Source: Neobacillus piezotolerans (lineage in GTDB: Bacteria; Bacillota; Bacilli; Bacillales; Cytobacillaceae). From it: DNA of 54,122 nt. Below, piece by piece: positions 39,151 to 48,737 of the stretch; the first letter of the stretch is position 1, and every line of letters begins with the position of its first letter. The stretch lies in contig NZ_QNQT01000014.1 in assembly GCF_003362805.1 (NCBI RefSeq), forward strand, positions 27,551 to 81,672, in the 5' to 3' direction. The position numbers and the translations under genes were made by a program. The notes under the pieces are model-generated. The model saw nothing but the letters and a program-made list of their open reading frames with translations. It did no database searches and was not told the origin of the DNA.

Positions 39151-39183
39151 TCAATTTTCAAAAATTATATGGGAGGCATTACA

Positions 39184-41817
39184 ATGAAACAACTGACAGG
39201 TTCTCAGATCAGGAAAATGTTTTTGGACTTTTTCCAGGAAAAAAACCACCACGTCGAGCCAAGTGCATCGCTTGTCCCGCATGACGACCCGTCCCTTCTG
39301 TGGATAAACAGCGGCGTGGCGACCCTTAAGAAATATTTTGACGGACGGGTGATACCGGAAAATCCACGCATCACCAATGCCCAGAAGTCAATTCGTACCA
39401 ATGATATCGAAAATGTCGGAAAAACCGCGCGCCACCATACTTTCTTTGAAATGCTCGGAAACTTTTCGATTGGCGAGTATTTTAAGGAAGAAGCAATCGA
39501 GTGGGCATGGGAATTCCTCACTTTCGAAAAGTGGATGGGCTTTGATCAGGAAAAATTGTCCGTTACAGTCCATCCGGAAGACCATGAAGCATACGAATAT
39601 TGGAATAAGAAGATTGGGATTCCGGCAGAACGGATCATACGCCTGGAGGGGAATTTCTGGGATATTGGTGAAGGCCCAAGCGGCCCAAATACGGAAATTT
39701 TCTATGACAGGGGACCGGAGTATGGGGATGACCAAAACGATCCGGAACTTTACCCAGGCGGGGAAAATGACCGCTATCTTGAAGTTTGGAACCTAGTGTT
39801 TTCCCAGTTCAACCACAACCCGGATGGGACATATACCCCGCTGCCGAAGAAAAATATCGATACCGGAATGGGGCTTGAGAGGATGGCTTCCGTTGTCCAG
39901 AATGTCCCGACCAACTTTGACACCGACTTGTTCATGCCGATCATCAGGGCGACCGAAGAAATCTCCGGTGCAAAATATGGCGAGTCAAAGGAAACGGATG
40001 TTGCATTCAAGGTTATCGCGGACCATATCCGCACTGTTTCATTTGCGATTGGCGACGGCGCGCTTCCATCAAATGAAGGGCGCGGCTATGTTTTGAGGCG
40101 TCTGCTTCGCCGCGCGGTCCGGTACGCGAAGCAAATCGGCATCAACCGGCCTTTCATGTATGAACTGGTTCCGGTTGTCGGTGAAATCATGCACGATTTC
40201 TATCCTGAAGTGAAGGATAAACAGGAATTTATCCAAAAGGTCATTAAAAATGAAGAGGAACGCTTCCATGAAACCCTGCATGAAGGCCTCGCAATCCTCG
40301 AATCTGTCATTAAAAAAGAAAAAGAGAAGGGCAGCTCGGTCATTTCCGGGGCTGACGTGTTCAGGCTCTATGACACATACGGATTCCCGGTTGAACTGAC
40401 TGAAGAGTATGCGGAAGAAAGCGGCATGACCGTTGACCACAATGGCTTTGAAGCTGAAATGGAAGCTCAAAGGGAACGCGCGCGCTCAGCAAGACAGGAT
40501 GTGGAGTCGATGCAGGTCCAGAGCGGCGTTCTTGGTGAAATAAAAGATGAAAGCGTCTTTGTCGGCTATGACCAGCTTGAAACGCAGGCGGCAGTACTTT
40601 CCATAATAAAAGACGGTGAACTGGCCGAAGAGGCTTCAGCCGGGGAGGAAGTCCAATTCATTCTCGATAAGACACCATTCTATGCCGAGAGCGGCGGACA
40701 GATCGCCGACCAGGGATATGTCATCGGGGATGGGGTAAAGGTATTTGTAAAGGATGTTAAAAAAGCTCCAAATGGCCAAAACCTCCACCGGGCAATCATT
40801 GAAGAAGGCACATTTAAAAAAGGCCAGCAGGTAGCCGCGGCGGTTAACCGGGAAAATAGGGAGAAAATCATTAAAAACCATACTGCCACCCACCTGTTGC
40901 ACCAGGCGTTGAAGGATGTCCTTGGAACGCACGTCAACCAGGCAGGCTCCCTCGTTGAGGCCGACCGCCTGCGCTTTGACTTCTCTCATTTCGGACAGGT
41001 AAAGCCGGAAGAACTGGAACAAGTCGAAAAAATCGTCAATGAAAAAATTTGGCAAAACATTGCCGTCGATATATCCCTTAAGCCAATTGATGAAGCGAAG
41101 GCAATGGGCGCGATGGCGCTTTTCGGCGAAAAATACGGGGATATTGTCCGCGTCGTGAAAGTGGGCGACTATAGCCTTGAATTGTGCGGCGGCTGCCACG
41201 TTCAGAATACGGCTATTATTGGCCTGTTTAAAATCGCGGCTGAGAGCGGCATTGGCGCGGGAATAAGAAGGATTGAAGCCGTTACCGGCGAGGGAGCGTA
41301 CGGGCTGTTGAACAGCCAGGTTGACTTATTGAAGGAAGCCGCCGAAAAGCTGAAAGCGAACCCGAAAGATATTGCAACAAGGATCGACGGCCTTCTTTCC
41401 GAGATGAAGCATCTCCAGCGCGAAAATGAATCGCTGTCTGCGAGGTTGGCCAACATTGAAGCAGGGAACCTTTCGTCAAAGGCCAAGGAAGTAAACGGAG
41501 TGACACTTCTTTCCGCGAGCGTACAGGGGCAGGATATGGCAGGGCTCCGTGGGATGGCAGATGATCTGAAGCAAAAGCTTGGCTCGGCTGTCATCGTCCT
41601 TGGAAGCGCGAATGAAGGAAAGGTTAATCTGATCGCGGCCGTGACTGAAGACTTGCTTGGCAAAGGATACCATGCCGGCAAGCTTGTAAAGGAAGTAGCG
41701 GCACGATGCGGGGGCAGCGGCGGAGGCCGCCCGGATATGGCCCAAGCCGGGGGAAAAGATCCGTCGAAACTTGATGGCGCGCTCCAGTATGCGGAGGAAT
41801 GGGTTAAATCAATTTGA
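39184..41817 (+). CDS. alaS: Alanyl-tRNA synthetase
   Basis: 877 residues (B. subtilis 878). The class II catalytic core begins [17 protein letters not shown] and includes [17 protein letters not shown] and GLERMASV. The editing domain has the HTATHLLH zinc motif and the ELCGGCH cysteines near residue 665. The C-terminal DHHA1 region ends [17 protein letters not shown]. The true start is ATG 39184 with GGGAGG eight bases ahead. The open frame upstream runs through the T-box terminator and is not coding. Confidence 0.98.
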   Translation: MKQLTGSQIRKMFLDFFQEKNHHVEPSASLVPHDDPSLLWINSGVATLKKYFDGRVIPENPRITNAQKSIRTNDIENVGKTARHHTFFEMLGNFSIGEYFKEEAIEWAWEFLTFEKWMGFDQEKLSVTVHPEDHEAYEYWNKKIGIPAERIIRLEGNFWDIGEGPSGPNTEIFYDRGPEYGDDQNDPELYPGGENDRYLEVWNLVFSQFNHNPDGTYTPLPKKNIDTGMGLERMASVVQNVPTNFDTDLFMPIIRATEEISGAKYGESKETDVAFKVIADHIRTVSFAIGDGALPSNEGRGYVLRRLLRRAVRYAKQIGINRPFMYELVPVVGEIMHDFYPEVKDKQEFIQKVIKNEEERFHETLHEGLAILESVIKKEKEKGSSVISGADVFRLYDTYGFPVELTEEYAEESGMTVDHNGFEAEMEAQRERARSARQDVESMQVQSGVLGEIKDESVFVGYDQLETQAAVLSIIKDGELAEEASAGEEVQFILDKTPFYAESGGQIADQGYVIGDGVKVFVKDVKKAPNGQNLHRAIIEEGTFKKGQQVAAAVNRENREKIIKNHTATHLLHQALKDVLGTHVNQAGSLVEADRLRFDFSHFGQVKPEELEQVEKIVNEKIWQNIAVDISLKPIDEAKAMGAMALFGEKYGDIVRVVKVGDYSLELCGGCHVQNTAIIGLFKIAAESGIGAGIRRIEAVTGEGAYGLLNSQVDLLKEAAEKLKANPKDIATRIDGLLSEMKHLQRENESLSARLANIEAGNLSSKAKEVNGVTLLSASVQGQDMAGLRGMADDLKQKLGSAVIVLGSANEGKVNLIAAVTEDLLGKGYHAGKLVKEVAARCGGSGGGRPDMAQAGGKDPSKLDGALQYAEEWVKSI

Positions 41818-41882
41818 TAATCATGGCAATTAGTGTAGAATAAACATGTTACAACCTAATTTCCAAAGGCGAGGTGCATGCA

Positions 41883-42149
41883 ATGAGCTCATTGGACAAA
41901 ACGATGAGATTCAATTTTCCTGAAGAGCCATTTGAACATGATGTAGATGAAGTCCTTTTCCAGGTGCACGAAGCGCTTCAGGAAAAAGGGTACAACCCAA
42001 TCAACCAGATTGTCGGCTACCTTTTGTCGGGCGACCCTGCATACATCCCGCGCCATAAGGATGCCCGCAACATCATCAGGAAGCTCGAGCGGGATGAAAT
42101 CATTGAAGTGCTCGTGAAATTTTATCTGAAGCAAAAGCGCGGAGGCTAA
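41883..42149 (+). CDS. ireB: IreB family regulatory phosphoprotein (YrzL, UPF0297)
   Basis: 88 residues, the usual length. It matches the family throughout ([60 protein letters not shown]). In Enterococcus IreB is phosphorylated on Thr by the PASTA kinase IreK and affects cephalosporin resistance. The TMRFNF start carries such a Thr. ATG 41883 has GAGGTG six bases upstream. The longer frame from 41874 includes that site. ruvX begins two bases after its stop. Confidence 0.94.
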   Translation: MSSLDKTMRFNFPEEPFEHDVDEVLFQVHEALQEKGYNPINQIVGYLLSGDPAYIPRHKDARNIIRKLERDEIIEVLVKFYLKQKRGG

Positions 42150-42151
42150 TC

Positions 42152-42568
42152 ATGCGTATTATGGGATTGGACGTGGGCTCTAAAACAGTCGGCGTCGCCC
42201 TCAGCGATGAATTTGGATGGACCGCGCAAGGTCTGGAAACAATTAAGATCGATGAGGAAAAAAACGAGTTTGGATTTGAACGTTTAGGCCAATTACTAAA
42301 AGAGTATGGCGTCGAGCAGGTAGTCATCGGCCTGCCAAAAAATATGAATGGAACGATTGGCCCCCGGGCCGAGGCGAGCAAACGCTTTGCGGAAGAGGTG
42401 GAAAGACTCTTTTCCGTGCCAACCGTCCTTTGGGACGAGCGCCTGACCACGATGGCCGCGGAACGCGTTTTGCTTGAAGCGGATGTGAGCCGGAAAAAGC
42501 GTAAAAAAGTCATCGATAAGATGGCTGCCACGATGATCTTGCAAGGATATCTTGATAGTAAAAAGTGA
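42152..42568 (+). CDS. ruvX: RuvX/YqgF-family RNase H-fold nuclease (YrrK)
   Basis: 138 residues. The RNase H-like metal site is seen as [15 protein letters not shown] at the N-terminus, [17 protein letters not shown] in the middle and the [14 protein letters not shown] Glu/Thr motif near residue 93. YqgF is needed for 16S rRNA 5' processing in E. coli and has Holliday junction resolvase-like relatives. The conserved ireB-ruvX-yrzB order supports the call. It is tightly packed between the two. Confidence 0.94.
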   Translation: MRIMGLDVGSKTVGVALSDEFGWTAQGLETIKIDEEKNEFGFERLGQLLKEYGVEQVVIGLPKNMNGTIGPRAEASKRFAEEVERLFSVPTVLWDERLTTMAAERVLLEADVSRKKRKKVIDKMAATMILQGYLDSKK

Positions 42569-42580
42569 AGGGTGAAGAAA

Positions 42581-42874
42581 ATGGAACACGGCGATAACCA
42601 AATTGTAGTAGTAGACGAAAACGGCAACGAACAATTATACGAAATCCTTTATACATTTGAATCAGAGGAGTTCGACAAATCCTACGTCCTGTACTATGCG
42701 GCGGGAGCGGATGACAGCGAAGATGAGGAAATTGAAATCCATGCTTCCTCCTTTGTCCCTGGGGCTGAAGGAAAAGCAGGCGACCTGCTTCCAATCGAAA
42801 CGGATGAAGAGTGGGACATGATTGAGGAAGTGCTGAATACGTTCCTTGATGAACAGGAAGACCACGAAGACTAA
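42581..42874 (+). CDS. yrzB: DUF1292 acidic protein YrzB
   Basis: 97 residues, very acidic (about one third Asp/Glu), without Cys. The N-terminal motif [20 protein letters not shown] and the middle [10 protein letters not shown] identify DUF1292. The function is unknown. I use ATG 42581, with AGGGTG six bases upstream. A GTG at 42572 forms part of that site. It is the last gene of the ireB-ruvX-yrzB operon. Confidence 0.92.
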   Translation: MEHGDNQIVVVDENGNEQLYEILYTFESEEFDKSYVLYYAAGADDSEDEEIEIHASSFVPGAEGKAGDLLPIETDEEWDMIEEVLNTFLDEQEDHED

Positions 42875-42884
42875 CAAAATTCAG

Positions 42885-42910
42885 GAGCCGGCATGCCGGC
42901 TCTTTTTTTT
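42885..42910 (+). terminator. ireB-ruvX-yrzB terminator
   Basis: Near-perfect palindrome GAGCCGGC-AT-GCCGGCTC followed by eight T. Confidence 0.93.
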
Positions 42911-43066
42911 TCATATTCGCACCAGTGCAGGCGAAATTGACAAGGTAATACAACTTATGCTGAAATGGAGACGGCGGTTTTTTAGTATAATGGTGTATAA
43001 TAGTCAAAATGCAGAGACCAATTCACAATGGAAGGCAGGTCCTGTCGAAAACAGGGGGGAAGCGGA

Positions 43067-44203
43067 ATGACTGCTGATAATAAAAATACAAAAAGGGATA
43101 TAATCCGCAAAAAAATGATCGAACATCAGAGCGAAGCCAAAATTGTCAGGAAAATCGTCCTGTCCATCACGCTTGCATTCATCATACTCGTTTGCTTAAT
43201 CGGCGGCGGAGGCTATTTGTATGTAAAGTCAGCCTTACAGCCTGTCGACCCATCCAGCAAGGAAATCAGGGAAGTCACCATTCCGATAGGTTCCTCGGTG
43301 TCCGGGATTGCCCAAACCCTTGAAAAGAATGGAATTATTAAAAATGCCCGTATATTCAAGTATTATGTCAAGTTCAAAAACGAGTCTGGTTTCATGGCCG
43401 GGGACTATAAGATGACGCCTTCGATGACGATGCCGGAAATCATTAAAAGCCTAAAAACCGGCAAGGTGGTCCTAAAGGAAAAGCACAGGCTTGCGGTGCC
43501 GGAAGGGAAACAGCTAGCTGAAATCGCCGGCCTTATCGCGAAAGTTACAGGGCAAACCCAGGAAGCTGTGTTCCAAAGGCTTAACGACCGCGAATTCGTG
43601 GCTGGGCTTATGGCGAAATACCCTGATCTGTTAACGAGTGAAATTCTTGGAGAGAAAGTCAAATATCCGCTTGAAGGGTACTTATTCCCGGCGACCTATC
43701 CAATTTCCAAGGAAAAGCCCTCGGTAGACGAGTTGGTAATTGTTATGCTGGAAAAAACAAAAGCAATGATTTCCCCTTATTCAGAACTCATGAAAGAAAA
43801 GAAAATAACCCCCCATCAGCTTTTGACGATGGCTTCCCTGATTGAGGAAGAGGCGACGAAAAAAGCAGATCGCCATAAAATTTCAAGTGTTTTCTACAAT
43901 AGGATTGAGGCGGGAATGCCTCTTCAAACAGACCCGACTGTCCTCTACGCCCAGGGAAAACATAAGGATAGGGTCCTTTATAAAGACCTTGAGGTCGATT
44001 CCCCATACAACACGTATAAATATGCGGGGCTTCCGCCCGGGCCAATTGCCAATGCCGGAAAGATGTCCATCGAAGCGGCATTGAACCCCGAGGCTACAAG
44101 TTTTTACTACTTCTTGGCTTCGAAGGATGGAGAGGTCCATTTTTCAAAAACGCTTCAGGAACATAATCAATTGAAGGCCAAGTATATAACAAACAACAAT
44201 TAA
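43067..44203 (+). CDS. mltG: Endolytic murein transglycosylase MltG (YrrL)
   Basis: 378 residues. A short cytoplasmic N-terminus, one membrane helix (about residues 27-50), then an extracellular LysM-like part (TIPIGSSVSGIAQTLEKNGII) and the YceG catalytic domain. The catalytic Glu lies in MASLIEEEATKKADR near residue 260, and LQTDPTVLYAQG and YNTYKYAGLPPGPIANAG are signatures. It cuts nascent glycan strands and sets their length. The start is ATG 43067 with a GGGGGGAA site. The longer frame from 43028 lacks one. Two TATAAT boxes at about 42986 and 42996 are promoter candidates without clear -35 boxes. Confidence 0.94.
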   Translation: MTADNKNTKRDIIRKKMIEHQSEAKIVRKIVLSITLAFIILVCLIGGGGYLYVKSALQPVDPSSKEIREVTIPIGSSVSGIAQTLEKNGIIKNARIFKYYVKFKNESGFMAGDYKMTPSMTMPEIIKSLKTGKVVLKEKHRLAVPEGKQLAEIAGLIAKVTGQTQEAVFQRLNDREFVAGLMAKYPDLLTSEILGEKVKYPLEGYLFPATYPISKEKPSVDELVIVMLEKTKAMISPYSELMKEKKITPHQLLTMASLIEEEATKKADRHKISSVFYNRIEAGMPLQTDPTVLYAQGKHKDRVLYKDLEVDSPYNTYKYAGLPPGPIANAGKMSIEAALNPEATSFYYFLASKDGEVHFSKTLQEHNQLKAKYITNNN

Positions 44204-44209
44204 GGCAAT

Positions 44210-44243
44210 GGCGGGGAAAAGTCGTAGATTTTCCCCGTTTTTT
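44210..44243 (+). terminator. mltG terminator
   Basis: CGGGGAAAA/TTTTCCCCG stem with an eight-base loop and a T6 run. Confidence 0.94.
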
Positions 44244-44244
44244 G

Positions 44245-44420
44245 TGGTAAAATTGTTCAAGTGTTTTATAACAGCCCGGGGGAAACCCCCTGACATTACG
44301 GAATACGTTTCAGGAAATGGGGAGCTCCCCCATGAACATAAACAATAGCGTCCATTACGGCAAGCCGGCTTAGCCCACAATGCATACTTTTTATGCATCT
44401 TGCTGTGAACGCTATTTTTT
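44245..44420 (+). promoter_or_regulatory. Structured leader/attenuator candidate upstream of trmR-trhP1-trhP2
   Basis: An extended -10 box (TGGTAAAAT, 44245-44253) is followed by about 150 bases rich in hairpins. In order: GGGGG-AAA-CCCCC (44278-44290), a weak TGA-ACG...CGT-TCA hairpin, ATGGGG-AGCT-CCCCcAT (44317-44333), and a three-part stem ending in a T6 run. That last stem has AATAGCGT (44344-44351) with ACGCTATT (44409-44416), ACGGCAAG (44357-44364) with CTTGCTGT (44399-44406), and ATGCAT with ATGCAT (44380-44398). CATTACGG occurs twice (44294 and 44353). The terminator-like end lies 45 bases before the trmR start. There is no T-box motif, and I recognise no known riboswitch class. Confidence 0.6.
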
Positions 44421-44465
44421 CGTGTTTAAAAGAAGAACATGCCAGAATAATTCGGAGTGGTCATT

Positions 44466-45107
44466 GTGTTGGACGAAAAGCTTCAAACATATTTAGACAG
44501 CCTGATTCCCGCCCGGACCGGTTTATTCGCCGAAATGGAGGCTTACGCGAAAGAATTCCATGTTCCTATTATGGAGCCGTCCGGAATGGAAGCCCTCCTC
44601 CAGATACTAAGGATCCATAATCCAAAAACAATACTTGAAATCGGGACTGCCATCGGCTATTCGGCTCTCCGTATGGCAGAGGCCCTTCCTGAAGCGAAGA
44701 TTATCACAATCGAGCGGGACGAGGAGCGCTACCGGGAGGCCGAGAAAAATGTCGAAGCCGCGGGAGCATCTGGCAGGGTTGAGCTCCTGCTCGGCGATGC
44801 CTTGGAAGCCGCCGGCGAAGTTGGGCCATTCGCGCCATTTGATGCGATATTCATTGATGCGGCCAAAGGGCAATACCAAAAGTTCTTTTCCCTTTATGCG
44901 CCACTTTTACGTGCCGGGGGAATCATGGTTACGGATAATGTCCTTTTCAAAGGGCTTGTGTATGGCCGGGAAGCAGAAAGCGGAAGGCTTGTGAAACTGG
45001 CCGAAAAAATACAGGGCTACAATAGTTGGCTTACAGGGCTTGAGGACTATGCGACAACAATTATCCCTGTTGGCGACGGAGTGGCAATCAGCTATAAAAA
45101 GAGGTGA
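44466..45107 (+). CDS. trmR: tRNA 5-hydroxyuridine methyltransferase TrmR (YrrM)
   Basis: A 213-residue Rossmann methyltransferase of the O-methyltransferase family 3. The SAM motif is ILEIGTAIGYSALRMAE near residue 58. Asp residues in DAIFIDAAKGQYQ bind the metal and substrate, with VTDNVLFKGLV following. In B. subtilis it methylates ho5U34 to mo5U34. The start is probably GTG 44466, eight bases after GGAG. GTG 44457 overlaps that site and TTG 44469 is possible. The stop overlaps the ribosome-binding site of trhP1. Confidence 0.92.
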   Translation: MLDEKLQTYLDSLIPARTGLFAEMEAYAKEFHVPIMEPSGMEALLQILRIHNPKTILEIGTAIGYSALRMAEALPEAKIITIERDEERYREAEKNVEAAGASGRVELLLGDALEAAGEVGPFAPFDAIFIDAAKGQYQKFFSLYAPLLRAGGIMVTDNVLFKGLVYGREAESGRLVKLAEKIQGYNSWLTGLEDYATTIIPVGDGVAISYKKR

Positions 45108-45112
45108 AGGGA

Positions 45113-46042
45113 ATGAAGAAACCGGAATTGCTCGTAACGCCGACAAGCATCCAGGATATTGCGCCGCTTTCCGATGCCGGGGCGGATGCCTTTGTCGTTG
45201 GCGAAGAAAGATACGCCCTTAGGCTTGCCGGTGAATTCAGCCGGGAAGACGTTCGGGAAGCAATCAGGATTGCCCATTCAAAAGGGAAAAAAGTGTATGT
45301 GTCGATGAATGGCATTTTCCACAACGAAAAGGTTGAAGAATTGGGGGACTACCTGGCTTTTGCGAGTGAGGCAGGGGCGGATGCTGTGATTTTTGGGGAT
45401 CCGGCTGTTTTGTTGGCGGCTCGCGAAACCGCGCCAAATTTGAAACTCCACTGGAACACCGAAACAACCGCGACGAACTGGTACACATGCAACTATTGGG
45501 GCAGGAAAGGCGCGAAAAGGGCGGTTCTCGCGAGGGAGATCAATATGGATGCAATTCTTGAAATAAAGGAAAACTCCGAGGTTGAAATCGAAGTACAGGT
45601 CCATGGGATGAGTTGCATGTTCCAATCAAAGCGGTCATTGCTGGGCAACTATTTCCTCTATCAGGGCAAGGAGATGGAGATTGAAAACCGCAGGCTTGAA
45701 AAGGACATGTTCCTCCATGATATAGAACGCGGGAATAAGTATCCTATCTTTGAAGACTCGAACGGGACCCATATTATGAGCCCGAATGACATATGCATGA
45801 TCGATGAACTGCAGGACATGCTTGAAGCCGGAGTAGACTCGTTCAAAATAGACGGGATATTGAAGGCGCCAGGCTATATTGCCGAAGTAACAAGCCTTTA
45901 CAGAAATGCGATTGACCTTTACTTTGAAGATCCGGATAAGTACGAAGACGTAAAGGGCGAACTTCTTGAAAAAATCGAAGAAATACAGCCACAATCCAGG
46001 CCGCTTGATACGGGATTCTTCTTTAAGGAAACGGTGTATTAA
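45113..46042 (+). CDS. trhP1: tRNA hydroxylation protein TrhP1 (YrrN, peptidase U32 family)
   Basis: 309 residues (B. subtilis YrrN 309). The U32 fold begins KKPELLVTPTSIQDIAPLSDAGADAFVVGEERYALR, with HWNTETTATNWYT and EVQVHGMSCMFQSKRSLLGNY in the middle. Together with TrhP2 it makes 5-hydroxyuridine at position 34 of tRNAs. In the region where TrhP2 has a cluster of cysteines, this protein has a single one, so it probably lacks the Fe-S ligands and acts as a partner subunit. The start is ATG 45113 behind GAGGTGAAGGGA. trhP2 follows 19 bases later. Confidence 0.92.
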   Translation: MKKPELLVTPTSIQDIAPLSDAGADAFVVGEERYALRLAGEFSREDVREAIRIAHSKGKKVYVSMNGIFHNEKVEELGDYLAFASEAGADAVIFGDPAVLLAARETAPNLKLHWNTETTATNWYTCNYWGRKGAKRAVLAREINMDAILEIKENSEVEIEVQVHGMSCMFQSKRSLLGNYFLYQGKEMEIENRRLEKDMFLHDIERGNKYPIFEDSNGTHIMSPNDICMIDELQDMLEAGVDSFKIDGILKAPGYIAEVTSLYRNAIDLYFEDPDKYEDVKGELLEKIEEIQPQSRPLDTGFFFKETVY

Positions 46043-46061
46043 AAATAGGAGGTAGTTGGCC

Positions 46062-47330
46062 GTGAGCGCTGTAAAGGATAAAATATCAGAAATCATTGAT
46101 GGCAAGCGGGTAATTGTCAAAAAGCCCGAACTGCTTGCCCCAGCTGGCAACCTCGAAAAGCTGAAAATCGCCGTCCATTACGGAGCGGACGCGGTCTTTA
46201 TCGGCGGCCAGGAATATGGCCTCCGTTCGAACGCGGATAATTTCACTTTTGAGGAAATGAAAGAGGGCGTGGAATTCGCGAAAAAATATGGCGCGAAAAT
46301 CTATGTGACAACCAATATTTTTGCCCATAACGAAAATATTGACGGGCTAGAAGACTATTTGTCTGGGCTTAAAGAAGCGGGAGTGGCCGGAATCATTGTC
46401 GCCGATCCTCTCATCATCGAAACATGCCGCAGGGTAGCACCGGAAATTGAAGTGCATCTGAGCACCCAGCAATCCCTTTCCAACTGGAAAGCTGTCCAGT
46501 TTTGGAAGGAAGAAGGGCTTGAGCGTGTCGTCCTTGCCCGTGAGACGAGTGCGGAAGAGATTCGCGAGATGAAAGAAAAGGTTGACATTGAAATTGAAAC
46601 GTTCATCCATGGAGCGATGTGCATTGCTTATTCAGGACGCTGCACACTCAGCAACCATATGACCGCCAGGGATTCGAACAGGGGCGGATGCTGCCAGTCA
46701 TGCCGCTGGGATTATGATTTGTACAGGCGGGATGGCGAAGGGGAAGCCGCGCTTTTTGACGGGGACGATTCGCCTTTTGCGATGAGCCCGAAAGATTTGA
46801 ACCTCCTTCAATCCATTCCGAAAATGATTGAAATTGGCATTGACAGCCTTAAAATTGAAGGCAGGATGAAATCAATCCACTATATCGCAACGGTCGTAAG
46901 TGTTTACCGGAAAGTGATCGACGCGTACTGCGCGGACCCGGACAACTTCTCGATCAGGCAGGAATGGATCGACGAGCTCGATAAGTGTGCGAACAGGGAA
47001 ACGGCACCAGCCTTCTTTGAGGGCGTGCCTGGGTATAAAGAGCAAATGTTTGGCAATCATAGCAAAAAGACAAGATTTGATTTCGCCGGCCTTGTCCTTG
47101 ATTATGACAGCGAGTCGAAAATCGTGACCCTGCAGCAGCGGAATTTTTTCAAACCGGGTGATGAAATTGAGTTTTTCGGCCCTGAAATCGAAAACTTTAA
47201 TGCTGTGATCGAAAAAATTTGGGATGAAAAAGGGAACGAGCTGGATGCGGCCCGCCACCCTTTGCAAATCGTAAAATTCCAGCTGGACAGGCAGGTATAC
47301 CCGAACAACATGATGCGGAAGGAGAACTAA
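46062..47330 (+). CDS. trhP2: tRNA hydroxylation protein TrhP2 (YrrO, peptidase U32 family)
   Basis: 422 residues (B. subtilis YrrO 422). The U32 signature [21 protein letters not shown] near residue 183 and [11 protein letters not shown] near 209 supply the conserved cysteines expected to hold an Fe-S cluster. The N-terminus [29 protein letters not shown] and the collagenase-like C-terminal domain are complete. It hydroxylates U34 using prephenate-derived chemistry in the E. coli counterpart. GTG 46062 has AGGAGG nine bases upstream, while TTG 46056 is too close. The next gene, udk, starts one base after the stop. Confidence 0.94.
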   Translation: MSAVKDKISEIIDGKRVIVKKPELLAPAGNLEKLKIAVHYGADAVFIGGQEYGLRSNADNFTFEEMKEGVEFAKKYGAKIYVTTNIFAHNENIDGLEDYLSGLKEAGVAGIIVADPLIIETCRRVAPEIEVHLSTQQSLSNWKAVQFWKEEGLERVVLARETSAEEIREMKEKVDIEIETFIHGAMCIAYSGRCTLSNHMTARDSNRGGCCQSCRWDYDLYRRDGEGEAALFDGDDSPFAMSPKDLNLLQSIPKMIEIGIDSLKIEGRMKSIHYIATVVSVYRKVIDAYCADPDNFSIRQEWIDELDKCANRETAPAFFEGVPGYKEQMFGNHSKKTRFDFAGLVLDYDSESKIVTLQQRNFFKPGDEIEFFGPEIENFNAVIEKIWDEKGNELDAARHPLQIVKFQLDRQVYPNNMMRKEN

Positions 47331-47331
47331 C

Positions 47332-47967
47332 ATGGAGCGCAAACCAGTTGTCATCGGGGTGGCCGGAGGGTCCGGATCGGGCAAAACGTCCGTTACAAAA
47401 GCGATTTTTGATAGCTTTAAGGGCCATTCAATCCTGATGATCGAACAGGATTATTATTACAAAGACCAGAGCAGCGTTCCATTTGAAGATCGCCTTAAAA
47501 CAAACTATGACCACCCGCTTGCTTTTGATAATGACCTGCTGATCGAGCATTTAAAAACGCTCCTCAGCCGGGAACCAATCGAAAAGCCGGTCTACGATTA
47601 CTCACTTCACACGAGATCGAAAGAAGTGATCCATGTCGAGCCAAAAGATGTCATTATTTTGGAAGGAATCCTTATTCTTGAGGATGAGAGGCTCCGCAAT
47701 CTGATGGATATCAAGCTGTTTGTCGATACAGATGCGGATATCCGAATTTTGAGGAGGCTCCAGCGCGATATTAAGGAGCGGGGGAGGACGGTGGACTCGG
47801 TAATCGACCAATATGTCAATGTGGTGAGGCCGATGCATAATCAGTTTATCGAGCCGACCAAGCGCTATGCCGATGTCATCATTCCCGAAGGCGGGCATAA
47901 TCATGTTGCGATTGATTTAATGGTAACAAAAATTCAAACTATTCTTGAACAAAAGTCTATTTTATGA
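47332..47967 (+). CDS. udk: Uridine kinase
   Basis: 211 residues, the B. subtilis length. The P-loop is [17 protein letters not shown] at residue 9, followed by [15 protein letters not shown], the Asp/Arg motif YDYSLHTRS and the LID region [12 protein letters not shown]. It phosphorylates uridine and cytidine with ATP or GTP in pyrimidine salvage. GGAG seven bases before the ATG lies in the trhP2 3' end, so it belongs to the trmR-trhP1-trhP2 transcript. Confidence 0.97.
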   Translation: MERKPVVIGVAGGSGSGKTSVTKAIFDSFKGHSILMIEQDYYYKDQSSVPFEDRLKTNYDHPLAFDNDLLIEHLKTLLSREPIEKPVYDYSLHTRSKEVIHVEPKDVIILEGILILEDERLRNLMDIKLFVDTDADIRILRRLQRDIKERGRTVDSVIDQYVNVVRPMHNQFIEPTKRYADVIIPEGGHNHVAIDLMVTKIQTILEQKSIL

Positions 47968-48094
47968 CACAATAGCATAGAAATAGTAAACAAAATGGAA
48001 ATTCATTTCCGCGAGTCCAAAGCGGGGAGCCCGCCTGTTTCATGGGAGGCGGTTCCAAGCTTTGTGAACAGCGGTTTTTCCGGACATTAAGGAG

Positions 48095-48124
48095 AGGCGG
48101 CCTTGTACAGGCTGGCCTCCTTTT
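48095..48124 (+). terminator. Probable udk terminator / greA leader hairpin
   Basis: AGGC-g-GCC pairs with GGC-tg-GCCT, then CCTTTT. Another hairpin, CCGCCT/AGGCGG, lies upstream at 48031-48052. The stem has an internal mismatch. Confidence 0.5.
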
Positions 48125-48199
48125 ATAGGAGCGGGAAACGCTTTCCTTACATAAGAAAAAGAAAATAATTGATTGTACAGAATTGAAGGAGTGAATACA

Positions 48200-48676
48200 T
48201 TGGCAACAGAGAAAGTATTTCCAATGACACAGGCTGGAAAAGATAAATTGGTCCAGGAGCTTGAACAATTAAAGACAGTAAAGCGGAAAGAAGTCGTGGA
48301 GCGCATTAAAATCGCGCGCAGCTTCGGCGACTTGTCCGAGAACTCGGAATACGATTCCGCAAAGGAAGAGCAGGCGTTTGTTGAAGGCCGCATCACCACG
48401 CTAGAAAATATGATCAGGAACGCCAAAATCATCGAAGAAAGCGAGATTGCCGGCGACTCTGTCACTCTCGGAAGGAACGTTACATTCATGGAGCTTCCGG
48501 ATGGGGATGAAGAAACTTACACGATTGTGGGCAGCGCGGAAGCTGACCCGTTTGAAGGGAAAATTTCGAATGATTCACCGATCGCCAAAAGCCTCATGGG
48601 CAAAAAAGTCGGCGATACGGTGTCTGTCCAAACACCAGGCGGCGAAATGACAGTAAAAATTACATCCATTAAATAG
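48200..48676 (+). CDS. greA: Transcription elongation factor GreA
   Basis: 158 residues. The N-terminal coiled coil (about residues 12-75) carries the tip motif [18 protein letters not shown], whose acidic residues reach the RNA polymerase active site and stimulate transcript cleavage. The C-terminal FKBP-like domain has [22 protein letters not shown] and VQTPGGEM. I use TTG 48200 ([14 protein letters not shown]) with AAGGAGTG ahead, as the family begins M-xEKVFPMT. The nine codons before it lie in the leader. Confidence 0.97.
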   Translation: MATEKVFPMTQAGKDKLVQELEQLKTVKRKEVVERIKIARSFGDLSENSEYDSAKEEQAFVEGRITTLENMIRNAKIIEESEIAGDSVTLGRNVTFMELPDGDEETYTIVGSAEADPFEGKISNDSPIAKSLMGKKVGDTVSVQTPGGEMTVKITSIK

Positions 48677-48703
48677 GTATCAAACACGCGTTTGAAATTT
48701 AGG

Positions 48704-48737
48704 CATCTCGTCAAAGCTTTTGACGAGGTGTTTTTTT
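48704..48737 (+). terminator. greA terminator that also holds the pbpI Shine-Dalgarno
   Basis: A 12-bp stem (48704-48715 with 48719-48730, one G-U pair, loop GCT) is followed by seven T. The 3' arm ends in GAGGTG (48725-48730), and pbpI begins at ATG 48738, directly after the T-run. Confidence 0.92.

Noticed and set aside
39067-39183. Upstream in-frame extension of alaS
   Set aside because: It runs through the T-box and terminator. Homologues start at MKQLT (39184), which has its own GGGAGG.
44245-44420. T-box leader for trmR
   Set aside because: No AGGGTGG-A-CCGCG-type T-box sequence and no stem I landmarks, unlike the hisS and alaS leaders.
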